Notes: generated by a model not told the origin, from the letters alone. A stretch of 64,000 nt of DNA from Rhodococcus opacus B4 (GCF_000010805.1 NC_012522.1:6820001-6884000); one strand, 5' to 3'; counted from the stretch's first letter, positions 1 through 10,195 are shown. Numbers and translations are program-made.

Positions 1-1162
1 TCCGGTGATCGTCAAGGAATCCGAACTCGACACCCGCCCGCGCGGTGCCCTCGTGGGGATCCCCGGCGCACCGTCGGCGCTGCCGGCCGGAGATCCCGCG
101 GCGAAGACACCGTGGACCGTGTGCGATTCGATTGCGGCCGACGGAAATCTCTCCGTCACAACATCGGTCATCGTCGGCGAGACCGAGGGCTCCGACGGCG
201 GCGCGACCCTCACCGGAGATCAGGCGCTGCTCGCGTCGACTTCCGACGCGTCGTACCTGATCTACGGGGGCAAGCGGGCCAGGGTCGATCTGGACGACCC
301 GGCGGTCACCCGCGCGCTGGGACTCGAAGGCGCGCGCCCGCGCCCGGTGAGCAAGGGCCTCGTCAACGCCGTTCCCGAGGTGCCGCCACTCGCGGCTCCC
401 GTCATTCCGGACGCCGGGAGCAGCCCTCGGTACCCGTTGCAGGACAAGGTCGTGGGATCGGTGTTCACGGCACTGATCGGTTCGGAGACTGCCCACTATG
501 TGGTCCTTCGCGATGGAATTCAGAAGATCAGCTCCGCCGTCGCGAATCTGATCTTCCTGTCGGACTCACACGGCGACACCGAGATGTCGAGCGTCCCGCC
601 GGACGCCACCAAGCGAATTCCCTCGGTGGAACAGCTTGCGGTGGACAGCTTCCCCGAGTCGGCGCCTGCGATCGTCGATGCCTCCGACAGTCCCGTGAGC
701 TGCCTGACGTGGAAGCCACTCCGTGCACCGGACGAGACCGGCGCGAGTGGTCCGGCGGCCGAACTGTCGCTGGTCGCGGGCCGTGCCCTCCCGATCCCCG
801 GCGACGCCCGCGCGGTCGAACTGGCCCAGTCGGACGGCGCGGGCGACAACGCCGACACGGTCTATGTTCAGCCGGGAACCAGCGGATTCGTGCAGTCCAC
901 CGGCATCGAGCCCACGAGCACCCGACGCGACAGCAAGTTCTTCGTCGCGGACACGGGAGTGCGGTTCGGCATCCCGGACAAGGACGCGGACAAGGACTCT
1001 GCAGCGGCATTGGGCCTCGACGGTGCCCAGCCACTCGCGCCCTGGCAGATTCTCGGCCTCCTGGCGCAGGGCCCCTCGCTCGGGAAGTCGTCGGCGCTCG
1101 TCGCACACGACGGAGTCGCACCCGACCTCGACCCTGCCGCTGTCGCGTCCGGATCCAAGTGA
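1..1162 (+). CDS. eccB4: ESX-4 type VII secretion core component EccB (5'-truncated)
   Basis: EccB is a single-pass membrane protein with a large periplasmic domain and is part of the T7SS inner-membrane complex. About 386 codons are visible against roughly 480 expected, so the cytoplasmic N-terminus and TM helix lie left of the window; the frame is open from base 2. The visible part is the periplasmic repeat domain, including the SALP segment, two well-separated Cys (WTVCDS and VSCLTW) that could form the known disulphide, and a C-terminal stretch around LAPWQILGLLAQGPSLGKS. The gene converges on mycP with a gap of only about 10 bp. The mycP-eccD-eccC-Rv3446c-esxU-esxT neighbours identify the system as ESX-4 type. 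No eccE is present, as is usual for ESX-4. Confidence 0.93.
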   Translation, partial: PVIVKESELDTRPRGALVGIPGAPSALPAGDPAAKTPWTVCDSIAADGNLSVTTSVIVGETEGSDGGATLTGDQALLASTSDASYLIYGGKRARVDLDDPAVTRALGLEGARPRPVSKGLVNAVPEVPPLAAPVIPDAGSSPRYPLQDKVVGSVFTALIGSETAHYVVLRDGIQKISSAVANLIFLSDSHGDTEMSSVPPDATKRIPSVEQLAVDSFPESAPAIVDASDSPVSCLTWKPLRAPDETGASGPAAELSLVAGRALPIPGDARAVELAQSDGAGDNADTVYVQPGTSGFVQSTGIEPTSTRRDSKFFVADTGVRFGIPDKDADKDSAAALGLDGAQPLAPWQILGLLAQGPSLGKSSALVAHDGVAPDLDPAAVASGSK

Positions 1163-1172
1163 GCCGGTTCGG

Positions 1173-2564
1173 TCAGTGCCGGTCGGCCGCCGAGCGGAAC
1201 CGGCGGCGGAGCGGGAACGACGCCAGAACGCCGAGCACGAGCAGTGCACCCAGCGTTCCGGTGGCCGCCACAGCGACGTCGCGCGGCCGATGGTCCGGGG
1301 GAGCCGCGGCCGGAAGCGCCTCGATCGCGACGGAATTCGACTGATCGACGGTGACGCCGTCGAGGGGAACGTCGGCGGTGACTGCCGCCAGCGGATCGAT
1401 GATCCCGTGCCCGACCGACGGATTCCACCCCTCTGCCGGAGCATGCGCCGTGGCCTCGATACGGGCCATGACCTGCCTCGCAGACAGTTGCGGGAAGCGC
1501 GACCGGACCAGGGCGACGGTTGCCGAGACGTACGGGGCGGCGAAACTCGTCCCCTGCACCGGCTCCGCGTTGCCCTCTGCGCCGTACGTAGTGTTCGTCA
1601 GATCGCCGGTGGTCGGGTGCAGCGAAGTGAGACCGGTTCCGGGAGCTGCGACGTCGACCCACGGACCGGCCAGGCTGAAGTTGCTCGGTGACCCGTTCGC
1701 GTCGACGGAGCCGACGGTGAGCACGTAGTCGTCGTACCAGGCGGGGCTGGCGATGGTACTCACGGAGTCCGACAGATCGGCGCCGGGCCGGAGGGGGTCG
1801 ACCGGTGGATTCTGAATCTTGCAGTTCCCGGAACCGAAGTTGCCTGCCGCCGCGACCACCACGGCGTTGTGCACCGTGACGGCGTACTTCACGGCAGCCC
1901 CCACGTACCGGTCGCTACTGCCGATCCCCTCCGCAGCGGTCTTGCACGCGACCTCGGAGATGTTGATGACGGTCGCACCCCGGTCGGCCGCACGCCGGAT
2001 CGCGGTCGCCATCGTCTCGACGTTTCCGTATCCGCCGACCGTGTTGCCCGCGTTGTCGATCTCGTCGGCCTGGCCGACGGGACTGTACGCAGTGCTCGAC
2101 TGCCGGATGGACATGATCCGCGAATCCGGTGCGCCACCGGAAAAACCGGAGCCGGGCACCTGCGCGGCACCGATCAACCCGGCGACCAGCGTGCCGTGCG
2201 CGTCGCAGTCGACCGTTCCGGTCTCCGTTCCCACGAGGTCGCCGCCGTCCTCGAGGCCGGGGAGTCGGGGGTGCCGCGAGACGCCGGTGTCGATCACCGC
2301 GACGAGCTGACCGGCGCCCCTGGTGATCGGCCAGACCGACTGGAAATCGAGATCGCGCTGTGCCGCAGGCACGTCGGGGCTGTCCGGTACCCGCACAGCA
2401 TCTTTGCAACTGCGGCGTAGCTCGGCCTTCTGGCGGTCCTTCGGGGGAAGAAGTCCGTCCTCCACGGGAGCGGGCACCACAGCCGCCGCGCCGCCCTGCC
2501 CCACGGCGGCGGTGACCGCCACGATCGCGGCGGCCAGGACGACGCGGGTGATCCGGCGCCTCAC
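1173..2564 (-). CDS. mycP4: Mycosin, subtilisin-like membrane-anchored serine protease of ESX-4
   Basis: MycP proteases (S8 family) stabilise the T7SS membrane complex. The 463-aa protein has a signal peptide (about residues 5-30) and a complete catalytic triad: D92 (VIDTGVS), H123 (DAHGT) and S340 (GTSFAAP). The oxyanion Asn lies in the AAAGNFG segment (about 241). A C-terminal TM helix (about 430-450, LGALLVLGVLASF) is followed by the basic tail RRRFR. The GTG start at 2564 overlaps the eccD stop (GTGA), indicating translational coupling. The open frame continues far upstream into eccD, but only this start gives a signal peptide. The order mycP-eccD matches Rv3449-Rv3448. Confidence 0.95.
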   Translation of the reverse strand: MRRRITRVVLAAAIVAVTAAVGQGGAAAVVPAPVEDGLLPPKDRQKAELRRSCKDAVRVPDSPDVPAAQRDLDFQSVWPITRGAGQLVAVIDTGVSRHPRLPGLEDGGDLVGTETGTVDCDAHGTLVAGLIGAAQVPGSGFSGGAPDSRIMSIRQSSTAYSPVGQADEIDNAGNTVGGYGNVETMATAIRRAADRGATVINISEVACKTAAEGIGSSDRYVGAAVKYAVTVHNAVVVAAAGNFGSGNCKIQNPPVDPLRPGADLSDSVSTIASPAWYDDYVLTVGSVDANGSPSNFSLAGPWVDVAAPGTGLTSLHPTTGDLTNTTYGAEGNAEPVQGTSFAAPYVSATVALVRSRFPQLSARQVMARIEATAHAPAEGWNPSVGHGIIDPLAAVTADVPLDGVTVDQSNSVAIEALPAAAPPDHRPRDVAVAATGTLGALLVLGVLASFPLRRRFRSAADRH

Positions 2565-4033
2565 AGTCCACGCATCAGCGAGTAGAGGCCGGTCACCCAG
2601 CACACCAGCGGGACGATCGACGCGATCACCGCCAGATCGATGAGCTCGGCCACCCGCCGCATCACGGGCGAGAACGTCTGGCGCGGGGCGAGGATTCCCA
2701 GTACCAGCCCACCGACGGCGAACAGGATCGCGACCGCGAACGACGCGATCGCGAAGTCTGGCACGGCGACAGCGGCGCCGGTGAGTAGCAGAACCAGTAT
2801 CGTCACCCCGCCTGCGATCAGCGGAACGGCCTGCTCGGCGCTGCTGTACGTGCGTCCCCGGAACATCAGGACGGTGGCGGTGGCGACGGCGAGAGAGAGT
2901 CCGGGCCAAAATATTCCATCGTGCACGCCGGGGTGTGCCGCGAGGAGCGCGCCGGTCACGGCGAGTGCTGTCATCGCGCCGACCAGGCCCGTGAGGTATT
3001 TGTGGGCACGTGCGGCACGCTGTGCGAGCGAGTCGAACGAAGGCATCGTCACCTCGTCGTCCGGGTCGTCCTCGGACGGATCGACCGACGTGCCCGGCGC
3101 GGGGACGGGAGGCAGCGGAAGCTTCGCAAGCAGTATCGACACCCGGGCCGAGAAGGCGAGTCCGATCAGCGCCGCCGCGACGACACCCGCGCCGACACCG
3201 GCGATCGGGTTGCCGAACAGCGTGGCGACGAGGGCAGCGATCGAACCGAACAGGGACGTCACCGACAGCGCCGTGAACAGTCGCAGCCCGGCACCGCCCA
3301 GCCTCAACGCCAGAATTGCGGTGGTGCCCGCCAGTGCGAGACCGAGGAGCAGGTGCGCAGCGCCGAGATCGCCGGGCACGAACAGCATTCCCGCGGCGAA
3401 CGAGAGGGGAACGGCGCACCCGCTGAGTACTACGGAACTGGGCGCGTCGCCGTAGACGCGGGCGGTGACCGCGCCGGCGATCAGGAACAACAGGGCCGCG
3501 GCGACGGCACAACCCGCCCCCAGAAATCCCTCCGTCCCCGCCCCGGACCACAACAGCGCGAACGAGCCGACGACGGTGCCGAGCACGGCGGCAACGGAGC
3601 CGACGACCCGCGCGGAGCCACGGGTCCACTCGCGGTCGCCCTCGACGTCGGCGATCGCCACGTTGTACATGATGTCGTCGAACAGTGGCGGAGGTGCGCT
3701 GGCGTGCACACTCTGGAGCACGAGGAGATCGCCGTCGCGGATTCCGTGCTCGTGCAACGTCAACGTGGTCGAGAGCGGCGAGTGCCCGATCTTCGCGAGA
3801 ACCCACTCGCTCGGTTCGTACTGCTCGAGGGAGTCGTCGAAATCGTTGGTACTGCGATTGGTGCGGATGGTGTCGACGATCCCCGGGACGAGGATGGCGA
3901 GCGGCACACCGAACGGCACGGCCATGTCGACCTGCGAATGCTTCGACAGGACGGTGATGCGGCACAGATCGGCCGCGGCACCGGGACGGGTGGACGAGGC
4001 GGATCCCCGCGATTCGTCATGGGTGACGGACAC
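2561..4033 (-). CDS. eccD4: ESX-4 type VII secretion integral membrane protein EccD
   Basis: EccD forms the membrane vestibule of the T7SS core complex. The N-terminal ~100 residues are a ubiquitin-like (YukD-type) cytoplasmic domain (DLCRITVLSKHSQVDMAVP...), followed by about eleven hydrophobic helices to the C-terminus. The preferred start is GTG 4033, which has a GGGGGAA Shine-Dalgarno 6-8 nt upstream and gives 490 aa; a TTG at 4048 would add five residues. The 3' end overlaps mycP by four bases. The gene diverges from eccC across about 285 bp that must hold promoters for both arms of the locus. Confidence 0.93.
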   Translation of the reverse strand: MSVTHDESRGSASSTRPGAAADLCRITVLSKHSQVDMAVPFGVPLAILVPGIVDTIRTNRSTNDFDDSLEQYEPSEWVLAKIGHSPLSTTLTLHEHGIRDGDLLVLQSVHASAPPPLFDDIMYNVAIADVEGDREWTRGSARVVGSVAAVLGTVVGSFALLWSGAGTEGFLGAGCAVAAALLFLIAGAVTARVYGDAPSSVVLSGCAVPLSFAAGMLFVPGDLGAAHLLLGLALAGTTAILALRLGGAGLRLFTALSVTSLFGSIAALVATLFGNPIAGVGAGVVAAALIGLAFSARVSILLAKLPLPPVPAPGTSVDPSEDDPDDEVTMPSFDSLAQRAARAHKYLTGLVGAMTALAVTGALLAAHPGVHDGIFWPGLSLAVATATVLMFRGRTYSSAEQAVPLIAGGVTILVLLLTGAAVAVPDFAIASFAVAILFAVGGLVLGILAPRQTFSPVMRRVAELIDLAVIASIVPLVCWVTGLYSLMRGL

Positions 4034-4318
4034 TACGATTTCCCCCAACTCTTCCGACGCACAACCCCATCTGCGCCGTTACGACACCGATCGACGACCG
4101 GTCACGGATCGTCATCCGATTTGATCACGGGTGACCTTACGACACTGCGGGCGGCGCCTCCAGTGTCCGTCAGGGCGCCGGCCTCCTATATGCCCGATCG
4201 CCTGTCATGGGTTAGTGTCTGACTTCGCGGATCGAGCCCAGGGGGGCGGACCCGGAGTTTCGGGTTCGGATCGGCTGCACGGTTTTTTCGGGGCGGTTGT
4301 AGTCATGGGGGGCGGGTA
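4034..4318. promoter_or_regulatory. Divergent eccD/eccC intergenic region
   Basis: About 285 bp separate the divergent eccD and eccC starts, so promoters for both ESX-4 arms are expected here. On the + strand, TAGTGT (4213-4218) is a -10-like hexamer. A G-rich stretch just before the eccC GTG can serve as its ribosome binding site. No convincing paired -35/-10 or operator was identified, and no ORF in the region looks real. Confidence 0.4.
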
Positions 4319-7300
4319 GTGAGCACTATTCTGTTCGTGCGCAAAGCGCGACGGGAAGTTCCACGCATTCCGGGCGGCGAAGTGAGCTTGCAGGCTCCGC
4401 CCGAGATTCCACGTCTGGTTCCCGGAAACCTCCTGACCAAGCTCCTTCCCGTGGTCATGGTCGTCGCCATGGTCGGGATGATGGCCCTGATGTTCTCTTC
4501 GGGCATGGCCCGCAACCCGATGTCGATGCTCTTTCCCGTCATGATGATGGTGTCGATGCTCGGCATGCTGGCCGGCGGCGGTCGTGGCGGCCCGAAAGCG
4601 GCAGAGGCCAACGAGGACCGCAAGGACTACCTGCGCTACCTGGATCAGCTGCGGCGCGACGTCAACGAGACCGGCGAGCAGCAGCGAAAAGCGCTCGACT
4701 GGAGTCACCCCGAACCCGGTCTGCTGTGGACCCTCGCAGGCACGGCGCGCATGTGGGAGCGCCGCATCACCGACCCCGACTACTGCCACGTGCGCGTCGG
4801 CCGGGTAAGCCAGCGCCTCGCGACCCGTCTGATCGCGCCGGAGACCGGACCGGTGGAGGATCTGGAACCGGTTGCAGCGGTGTCGCTCCGTCGCTTCGTC
4901 CGCGCGCACTCCGTCGTTCAGGATCTGCCGACCGCGGTGTCGCTGCGCGGGTTCGCGGCCATCTCCGTGGAAGGGGACCGCGGTACCGCACGGTCCCTGG
5001 TGCGGTCGATGCTCATGCAGTTGTGTGCATTCCACGGCCCGGACAACCTCCTGGTCGCCGTCGTGTGCGGCCCCGACACGGAGCACGAGTGGGACTGGGC
5101 GAAGTGGCTGCCGCACGCGCAGCATCCGGACTCGTCCGACGGTGTCGGTTCGTCCCGCATGATCTACGGCTCGATCCTCGAACTCGAATCTGCGCTCGGC
5201 CCCCTGCTGTCGATGCGAAACCGGTTCTCGCGCAACGCGCCCGCCGCGCCCGGTGTTCCGCAGTTCGTCATCGTCGTCGACGGCGGGATTCTCGAGGGCG
5301 AATCGGGGATGATCACCGACGGCGGGGTCGACTCGGTGTCCGTTCTCGACATCAGCAAATTCTGCCCGCGATTGACGGCCACGCGTGGCCTCCAGCTCGT
5401 CGCGCAGGACGGATCGCTCGGCGCCCGCAGCGGGGCCGGAGTGGAGATGTTCGCGACAGCGGACCTCGTCAGCGCTCACCAGGCGGAAACGCTGGCGCGG
5501 CGGCTCGCGCCGTACCGGACGGCGTCGCAGTCGGCAGTGGACGCCGGCGACGATGACCAGCCGGTGCAGACGTGGAGCCAGATGCTCGGAATCGGCGACG
5601 TCGGCCGTCTCAACCCGGATCACGCGTGGCTGCCCCGTCAGGGCCGCGACCGGTTGCGGGTCCCGATCGGTGTGGGAGTGGACGGTCACCCGGTCGAGAT
5701 CGACCTCAAGGAGTCGGCCGAGAACGGAATGGGGCCCCACGGCCTGTGCATCGGAGCCACCGGTTCCGGTAAGTCGGAGTTCCTGCGGACGTTGGTGCTC
5801 GGGCTGATCTCGACGCATTCGCCCGACGTGCTCAACCTCGTCCTCGTCGACTTCAAGGGCGGCGCCACGTTCCTCGGTCTCGAGGAAGCGCCGCACGTGG
5901 CCGCGGTGATCACGAACCTCGCCGAGGAACTCGCGATGGTCGACAGGATGCGGGACGCCCTCGCCGGTGAGATGAACCGACGCCAGGAACTCCTGCGCTC
6001 CTCCGGGAACTTCGCGAACGTCACCGAATACGAGAAGGCCCGCCAGGCCGGCGCCGACCTCGACCCGCTGCCCGCCCTGTTCATCGTCGTCGACGAGTTC
6101 TCCGAACTGCTCAGTCAGCAGCCCGAGTTCGCGGACCTCTTCGTCGCCATCGGTAGGCTCGGCCGGTCGCTGCACATCCACCTGCTCTTGGCGAGTCAGA
6201 GGCTCGAAGAGGGCAAACTGCGGGGTCTCGACAGCCACCTGTCGTACCGGATCGGCCTCAAGACGTTCTCGGCCAACGAATCGCGCACCGTGCTCGGTGT
6301 GCCGGACGCCTACCACCTGCCCGCGACTCCGGGCGCCGGATACCTCAAATGCGATTCCGCGGAGATCGTCCGCTTCCAGGCCTCGTACGTGTCCGGCACC
6401 TACGAGGGCGGGCGGGCCGACAACGTGCGGCACCCCGGTGCGGCGGCGACCCCGTTGCGGCCCAGGATCTTCACGGCCGCACCCGTCGCCGCCGACGTGG
6501 TCGAGATCCCCGACGAACCGCAGTCGCTCCACCTGACCGAGGAGGCGGCGGAAACCCGCACTACCATCGACGTCGTCGTCGAACGGATCAAGGACCGCGG
6601 ACCGCGCGCTCATGAGGTGTGGCTGCGGCCCCTCGACGCCGCGCCGACGCTCGACCAGATGCTGCCGAGGTCCGTTCTCACCGAGCCGGTTCCCGCGCTG
6701 AGCTCGCTGCGTGCACCGATCGGGATCATCGACAGGCCCTACGACCAGCGGCGCGACCCGCTCATCGTGGACCTGTCCGGGTCCACCGGCAACATGGCGG
6801 TGGTGGGCGGACCGCAGTCGGGCAAGTCCACTGCGATCCGCACGCTCATCACGTCGCTCGCCGCCACCCATTCGGCGGAGCAGGTGCAGTTCTACTGCCT
6901 CGACTTCGGTGGCGGCACGCTCGCCGGACTGTCGGGACTGCCGCACGTCGGTTCGGTTGCCAACCGCCTCGACGTGGACCGGGTGCGGCGCACCATCGCC
7001 GAGATGAACACCGTCGTCCGGCAACGCGAGGAGCGTTTCCGCGAACTCGGCGTCGAGTCGATGGCGGAGTTCCGGCGTCTGCGCGCCTCCGACCCCGGTA
7101 GTGGCGGCGCGGCTGCGGGGGTCGCGCAGGACCCGTTCGGCGACGTGTTCCTCGTGATCGACGGTTTCGGCAGCATCCGACAGGATTTCGAAGCTCTCGA
7201 ACAGCAGATCACCAACCTTGCGTCCCAGGGGTTGTCGTACGGCGTGCACGTCGTCCTCACGGCTTCACGGTGGGGCGAGGTCCGTCCCGCGCTCAAGGAT

Positions 7301-8320
7301 CAGCTCGGCACGCGCATCGAGCTGCGGCTCGGCGATCCCTCGGATTCCGACCTCGGTCGCAAAACCGCGGCACTCGTTCCCGAAGGCAGGCCCGGGCGCG
7401 GCATGACCCGCGACAGCCTGCATCTGCTGGTCGGGTTGCCGAGGCTCGACGGGAGTTCGGATCCGACCGACCTGGCAACCGGGGTGGCGCACGCGGTGTC
7501 GGCCGTCGCCGCCGCGACCCACGGCAGACCCGCTCCGGCGGTGCGAATGCTGCCGGCTCAGATCGCCCGCGAAGACCTGCTCCACGCGGCCGGGGGGTGG
7601 CCGTCCTACCTCGATCCCGCGCAGGCATGTCTGCAGATTCCGATCGGCCTCGACGAGGCCGATCTGGCCCCGACGTTCCTGAACTTCGCCGAGCAGCCCC
7701 ACTTCCTGGTGTTCGGCGACACCGAATGCGGTAAGACGACGCTCCTGCGGAACATCTGCGAGGGCATCATGGCGTCGAACACGAGCAAACAGGCGAAGAT
7801 CATTCTCGGCGACTACCGGCGCACGATGCTGGGTGTCGTCGAAACGGCGCACCTCGCTTCGTACGCACCGTCCGAGGACGTGCTGGGCACGAACATGAAG
7901 GATCTCGCCTTCCTGCTGAAGGAGCGCATGCCGGGCCCCGGTTTCAGCCGCCAGCAGCAGCGCGACCGGTCCTGGTGGTCGGGCCCCGAAATCTTCGTCG
8001 TGATCGACGACTACGACCTCGTCGTGACGTCGAGCGGCAACCCCGTCTCCGCGATCGTCGAATTCCTGCCGCACGCCCGTGACATCGGATTCCACCTGAT
8101 CATCGCGCGACGCTCCGGCGGTGCGGCACGGGCAATGTACGAGCCGGTCATCGCACGCTTGCGTGATCTGCAATCCACGGGCCTCGTGATGAGTGGCAAC
8201 CGGGAGGAGGGCAACCTCATCGGCACCGTTCGTCCGAGCGCGATGCCTCCCGGGCGCGGAACGCTGGTCAACCGTGCGGGTACCGGCCTGATCCAGCTCG
8301 CGTGGATGCCCCCGCTGTGA
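4319..8320 (+). CDS. eccC4: ESX-4 type VII secretion ATPase EccC (fused EccCa/EccCb)
   Basis: EccC is the FtsK/SpoIIIE-type motor that recognises WXG100 substrates and powers export. The 1333-aa protein has two N-terminal TM helices (about 40-60 and 65-82, very Met-rich) and then three P-loop ATPase domains: GATGSGKS with K485, GGPQSGKST with K836, and GDTECGKTT with K1139. The first domain has a Walker-B-like stretch ending in VVDEFSELL. It is one polypeptide, not split as in ESX-1. The start is GTG, preceded by a purine-rich tract. The stop overlaps the Rv3446c-like gene downstream. Confidence 0.96.
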   Translation: MSTILFVRKARREVPRIPGGEVSLQAPPEIPRLVPGNLLTKLLPVVMVVAMVGMMALMFSSGMARNPMSMLFPVMMMVSMLGMLAGGGRGGPKAAEANEDRKDYLRYLDQLRRDVNETGEQQRKALDWSHPEPGLLWTLAGTARMWERRITDPDYCHVRVGRVSQRLATRLIAPETGPVEDLEPVAAVSLRRFVRAHSVVQDLPTAVSLRGFAAISVEGDRGTARSLVRSMLMQLCAFHGPDNLLVAVVCGPDTEHEWDWAKWLPHAQHPDSSDGVGSSRMIYGSILELESALGPLLSMRNRFSRNAPAAPGVPQFVIVVDGGILEGESGMITDGGVDSVSVLDISKFCPRLTATRGLQLVAQDGSLGARSGAGVEMFATADLVSAHQAETLARRLAPYRTASQSAVDAGDDDQPVQTWSQMLGIGDVGRLNPDHAWLPRQGRDRLRVPIGVGVDGHPVEIDLKESAENGMGPHGLCIGATGSGKSEFLRTLVLGLISTHSPDVLNLVLVDFKGGATFLGLEEAPHVAAVITNLAEELAMVDRMRDALAGEMNRRQELLRSSGNFANVTEYEKARQAGADLDPLPALFIVVDEFSELLSQQPEFADLFVAIGRLGRSLHIHLLLASQRLEEGKLRGLDSHLSYRIGLKTFSANESRTVLGVPDAYHLPATPGAGYLKCDSAEIVRFQASYVSGTYEGGRADNVRHPGAAATPLRPRIFTAAPVAADVVEIPDEPQSLHLTEEAAETRTTIDVVVERIKDRGPRAHEVWLRPLDAAPTLDQMLPRSVLTEPVPALSSLRAPIGIIDRPYDQRRDPLIVDLSGSTGNMAVVGGPQSGKSTAIRTLITSLAATHSAEQVQFYCLDFGGGTLAGLSGLPHVGSVANRLDVDRVRRTIAEMNTVVRQREERFRELGVESMAEFRRLRASDPGSGGAAAGVAQDPFGDVFLVIDGFGSIRQDFEALEQQITNLASQGLSYGVHVVLTASRWGEVRPALKDQLGTRIELRLGDPSDSDLGRKTAALVPEGRPGRGMTRDSLHLLVGLPRLDGSSDPTDLATGVAHAVSAVAAATHGRPAPAVRMLPAQIAREDLLHAAGGWPSYLDPAQACLQIPIGLDEADLAPTFLNFAEQPHFLVFGDTECGKTTLLRNICEGIMASNTSKQAKIILGDYRRTMLGVVETAHLASYAPSEDVLGTNMKDLAFLLKERMPGPGFSRQQQRDRSWWSGPEIFVVIDDYDLVVTSSGNPVSAIVEFLPHARDIGFHLIIARRSGGAARAMYEPVIARLRDLQSTGLVMSGNREEGNLIGTVRPSAMPPGRGTLVNRAGTGLIQLAWMPPL

Positions 8321-9702
8321 TGTCGTCGGTCGCGATTCATCTCACTGAATCCGGCATGTGGTCCTGCGTGCGGGGCGTGACGAGGGCGGTGCACGAGACG
8401 ACGCCGCTCTGCTTCGTCGAGGACGAGAACGTCGACGTCGACGGTGGCCTTCTCGCGGTGTCCGACGCGCTGACCGCGGTGTTCCGGTCTGTGACCGGCG
8501 GCGCGGGAGAGGCGTCGCCGATCGCGACGGCGGTACTGTCGCACCCGACGGAGTGGGGTTCCGCGCGACGGGACGTGCTGGCCGCCGCGGGTTCCCGGGT
8601 TGCCGCCGACACGGTGCTGGTTCCGGTCGCCGTCGTGACGGCCGAGGCTGCAGCGTCGTCCGGTGGTCGATGGCTGGTGCTCGAAAGCCGGGCCGTGGGC
8701 GCCACGGCCAGTTACGTGGTCGGTGAGGTCGGCGGATACCGGGTCGTCGCATGCGAGCACGACCCGTCGCTCTGCGCCGACGAGGGGATCGACGAGTGGG
8801 CTGCGGCGATCGTGGAACTCGGCGCGCGGGCCCGCGGCGACCGCCCCGTCGACGGACTACTCCTGACGGGGGCCGGCGATTCGCAGGAGCGCGCATCGAT
8901 GCGGGACGCCGTGATCGCGGTTGCGTCCGTCGACACCGATGTTCGGATCGTCACCGGAGAAGAGATTGTCCGGGCACTCGCCACCAGCGTGGTCGATGTC
9001 GACGAAGTGCCGACGACAATGGCTGTGCCGCAGGCGAACTGGCTCGAACCCGCACTGCAGGGGTCGGATCGCGGGGACCGACGGAACGTGCGGCCCACGT
9101 TCCTCGCGGTGGCTGCGGTGCTGGCGGTGGTCGTCGGTGCCGTTCTCGTCTTCACACTTCAGAAGCCTGATGCCGGTACCGAAACGGTCCGCGCACTCGA
9201 CGCGAGTGCGGCACCGGTCGCCCCGACGCTCACGCGGTCCGCGGTGCCGACGACCACCGCGGCCGACCCGAGCCTCGTGGTCGGCGGCCTTCGCGTGACG
9301 CTGCCGAGCGGGTGGAAGGAGCGGGCACCCGCCGCGTCGACCTCGTCGCCGCCCCGGCTGGAGTTGGTGCCCGTGGGTGGTGCCGACCGGCGAATCATCA
9401 TCACGCAGAACTCGGTTCGAGAGGGTTCCGGATACGACGAGGTGGCGGCGACGCTCGCGTCGAAGATTGCGCAGCGCGGCCGGCCCGAACTGTTCGGCGA
9501 GCTCGAGCGCGACGTCGTGTTCGGGGGCCGGCCCGGCATCGCGTACAGCGAGTTCCCCGACGAGAGCTCCGTAGTGCGCTGGCACGTCCTCGTCGAACGG
9601 GACCTCCAGGTGAGCGTCGGCTGCCAGTTCCTGGCCGAGGAGTGGGAATCGATCGAGAGCGCATGCGAAGACGTCGTGCGGTCGCTGGTGATCGTCCGGT
9701 GA
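8320..9702 (+). CDS. Type VII secretion-associated protein, Rv3446c family
   Basis: This protein belongs to the ESX-4-linked Rv3446c family, whose molecular role is unknown. The N-terminal ~260 residues look like an actin-like/ASKHA fold remnant (VAIHLTESG..., VLSHPTEWG, LLTGAGDSQERA). One TM helix follows (about residues 261-282, FLAVAAVLAVVVGAVLVF). An extracytoplasmic linker rich in Ala/Thr then leads to the conserved C-terminal T7SS domain that starts at LRVTLPSGWKE and contains the SVGCQF Cys. The ATG at 8320 forms a TGATG coupling with the eccC stop; an in-frame ATG at 8302 would add six residues. It sits between eccC and esxU, as in M. tuberculosis ESX-4. Confidence 0.87.
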   Translation: MSSVAIHLTESGMWSCVRGVTRAVHETTPLCFVEDENVDVDGGLLAVSDALTAVFRSVTGGAGEASPIATAVLSHPTEWGSARRDVLAAAGSRVAADTVLVPVAVVTAEAAASSGGRWLVLESRAVGATASYVVGEVGGYRVVACEHDPSLCADEGIDEWAAAIVELGARARGDRPVDGLLLTGAGDSQERASMRDAVIAVASVDTDVRIVTGEEIVRALATSVVDVDEVPTTMAVPQANWLEPALQGSDRGDRRNVRPTFLAVAAVLAVVVGAVLVFTLQKPDAGTETVRALDASAAPVAPTLTRSAVPTTTAADPSLVVGGLRVTLPSGWKERAPAASTSSPPRLELVPVGGADRRIIITQNSVREGSGYDEVAATLASKIAQRGRPELFGELERDVVFGGRPGIAYSEFPDESSVVRWHVLVERDLQVSVGCQFLAEEWESIESACEDVVRSLVIVR

Positions 9703-9834
9703 CCGCGTTCTCTTCGCGGGAAAGTCTTCCACAGAGGTGGAACCGATTGGGCGGAAGACGCGTCCAATCATGTGTAGGGGTGAATTCGGGCAGTCCAGTG
9801 GGGGCCGCCGCACCGAGAGCAGAAGGAGTCACAC

Positions 9835-10152
9835 ATGGCGGGAGTTGTTACCGATGTCGGCCAGATGGAGGTCGCGGCCAATCACGTGCAGACGGTGAAC
9901 AGCCAGCTGCAGGGCACGATCAACAGCCTCAAGGGCCGTTGCGAGGAGTCGTCTTCGGCATGGCAGGGTGGAGCGCAGACCGCGTTCATGAACCTGATGG
10001 CTCGGTACGGAGATGCGTCGCGCCGTATGCAGGAATCGCTGGACGAGATTGCGGTGAAGATCCGCGAGAACGGCAAGGGCTACGACGCCGCCGAGCAGGC
10101 CAACCAGGATGCGATCCATTCGGCCGGAGCCTCGGGTTCGCTCGACATCTGA
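9835..10152 (+). CDS. esxU: WXG100-family ESX-4 substrate EsxU
   Basis: A 105-aa helical-hairpin WXG100 protein, the expected partner of the adjacent EsxT. The turn motif W43-Q-G45 (SAWQGGAQ) is at the canonical position. A C-terminal Y-x3-E (YDAAEQ) fits the YxxxD/E general secretion signal of T7SS substrates. AGAAGGAG lies 6 nt before the ATG. The 132 bp separating it from the upstream gene could hold its own promoter, though no clear hexamers were found. esxT follows after about 43 bp. Confidence 0.93.
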   Translation: MAGVVTDVGQMEVAANHVQTVNSQLQGTINSLKGRCEESSSAWQGGAQTAFMNLMARYGDASRRMQESLDEIAVKIRENGKGYDAAEQANQDAIHSAGASGSLDI

Positions 10153-10195
10153 CGCCGGCACCGAGAACAGTTACGAAGCTCGAGGGGAGCACCGA

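Noticed and set aside
1173..3965. 930-aa fused frame covering mycP and the eccD region
   Set aside because: The part upstream of 2564 is out of frame with eccD and Arg-rich; the GTGA overlap gives a normal mycP start.
4205..7249. 1014-aa open frame on the minus strand opposite eccC
   Set aside because: It is the antisense shadow of a strongly supported ATPase gene; the translation is Arg/Gly/His-rich with no domain and the length is explained by high GC3.
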